Positions 63,791 to 64,000 of a DNA stretch of 64,000 bases are shown here, one piece after another. The stretch lies in contig CAWHXF010000027.1 of NCBI GenBank assembly GCA_963833195.1, forward strand, positions 2,604,001 through 2,668,000, written 5' to 3'. The notes beneath the pieces were generated by a model that did no database searches, was not told the DNA's origin, and saw nothing but the letters and a program-made list of their open reading frames with translations. The stretch is from Granulosicoccus sp963833195. Lineage in GTDB: Bacteria > Pseudomonadota > Gammaproteobacteria > Granulosicoccales > Granulosicoccaceae. The position numbers were made by a program, and so were the translations under genes. How positions within the stretch are numbered: the stretch's first letter is position 1; each line of letters begins with the position of its first letter.

Positions 63791-64000
63791 TCAGCTCACA
63801 TCGAGCCCCTTGCCCATCAGCGCCTCGCGCGGCACGTCGCGCAGCGCCGCCTCGTTCGTGCGGCGCAGGTACACGCGCGGCGCCACGCCCGCCTCGTGCG
63901 CCTCCAGCCACCGCGACGAGCACAGGCACCACCGGTCACCGGGCCTCAGCCCCGGGAAACCGTAGGCGGGGTTCGGCGTGGACAGGTCGTTGCCCCTGGA
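63791..64000 (-). CDS. DUF2237 protein, 5' part outside window
   Basis: The last 69 codons are visible: SRGNDLSTPNPAYGFPGLRP, GDRWCLCSSRWLEAHEAGVA and EALMGKGLDVS. This is the conserved core of DUF2237, small proteins of about 110-125 residues with conserved cysteines (WCLC). The start lies off the right edge. Function unknown. Confidence 0.88.
   Translation of the reverse strand, partial: SRGNDLSTPNPAYGFPGLRPGDRWCLCSSRWLEAHEAGVAPRVYLRRTNEAALRDVPREALMGKGLDVS

Overview
This is a very GC-rich bacterial chromosome segment, packed with genes, and the gene content points to a gammaproteobacterium. The strongest signs are the fabA-fabB pair for anaerobic unsaturated fatty acid synthesis, the directon aroQ-accB-accC-prmA-(zinc-ribbon protein)-dusB-fis-purH, an fxsA-groES-groEL neighbourhood, and a HemB whose metal site lacks the zinc cysteines. 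I cannot name a genus. No tRNA, rRNA, CRISPR array, intact insertion sequence or phage structural gene was seen.

Region 1 (about 1-14.6 kb) is an accessory stretch rich in broken genes. It opens with a defence-type directon on the minus strand: a GIY-YIG/RAMA protein, a truncated type I restriction-modification methyltransferase (HsdM), and a nuclease-helicase of the DUF2075 family that leaves the window on the left. A RES/ParS-type toxin-antitoxin pair follows. Next come a frameshifted MscS-like channel, an FG-GAP repeat pseudogene butted against a truncated Uma2 gene, a DUF5872 protein with two Rho_N-like repeats, a 5' fragment of an FAD oxidoreductase, an old-yellow-enzyme-like oxidoreductase, a DUF1800/DUF1501 pair, and a lipoprotein gene interrupted at a seven-base homopolymer.

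Region 2 (14.6-26.9 kb) holds a MacA/MacB-type export operon (membrane fusion protein, ATPase, permease), a Phd/VapC-type toxin-antitoxin pair, a PHA-synthase-like DUF3141 hydrolase, an aldo/keto reductase, a class IV aminotransferase, a DUF192 protein coupled to aroE, and, divergently, hemB followed by a small MrtJ-type CAAX protease.

Region 3 (26.9-46.2 kb) is core metabolism, almost all on the minus strand: purH-fis-dusB-DUF3426-prmA-accC-accB-aroQ; srkA on the plus strand; a bioY-DUF4197-fabA-fabB-NYN/LOTUS directon that places biotin uptake beside biotin-dependent lipid synthesis; a GGDEF-EAL protein; groES-groEL with a clear CIRCE operator laid over a sigma-70 promoter and a perfect 11-bp hairpin after groEL; and fxsA.

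Region 4 (46.3-64 kb) has a dsbD with two N-terminal alpha domains, a 3-methyladenine-type glycosylase coupled to a HAD-like protein lacking the usual nucleophile, a small HNH-like protein, a carbohydrate ABC importer (binding protein and two permeases, no ATPase) ending in a GH2 beta-mannosidase-like enzyme, an ABC exporter, a pair of membrane-associated GTPases, an intact Uma2 protein, an unknown membrane-anchored protein and the 3' part of a DUF2237 gene.

No clearly new multi-gene system is proven here. The best candidates for a second look are the HsdM-stub/DUF2075/GIY-YIG locus, the double-alpha-domain DsbD, the nucleophile-less HAD protein, the orphan MrtJ protease and the tandem GTPase locus. 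Functions were assigned by reading motifs, not by database search.
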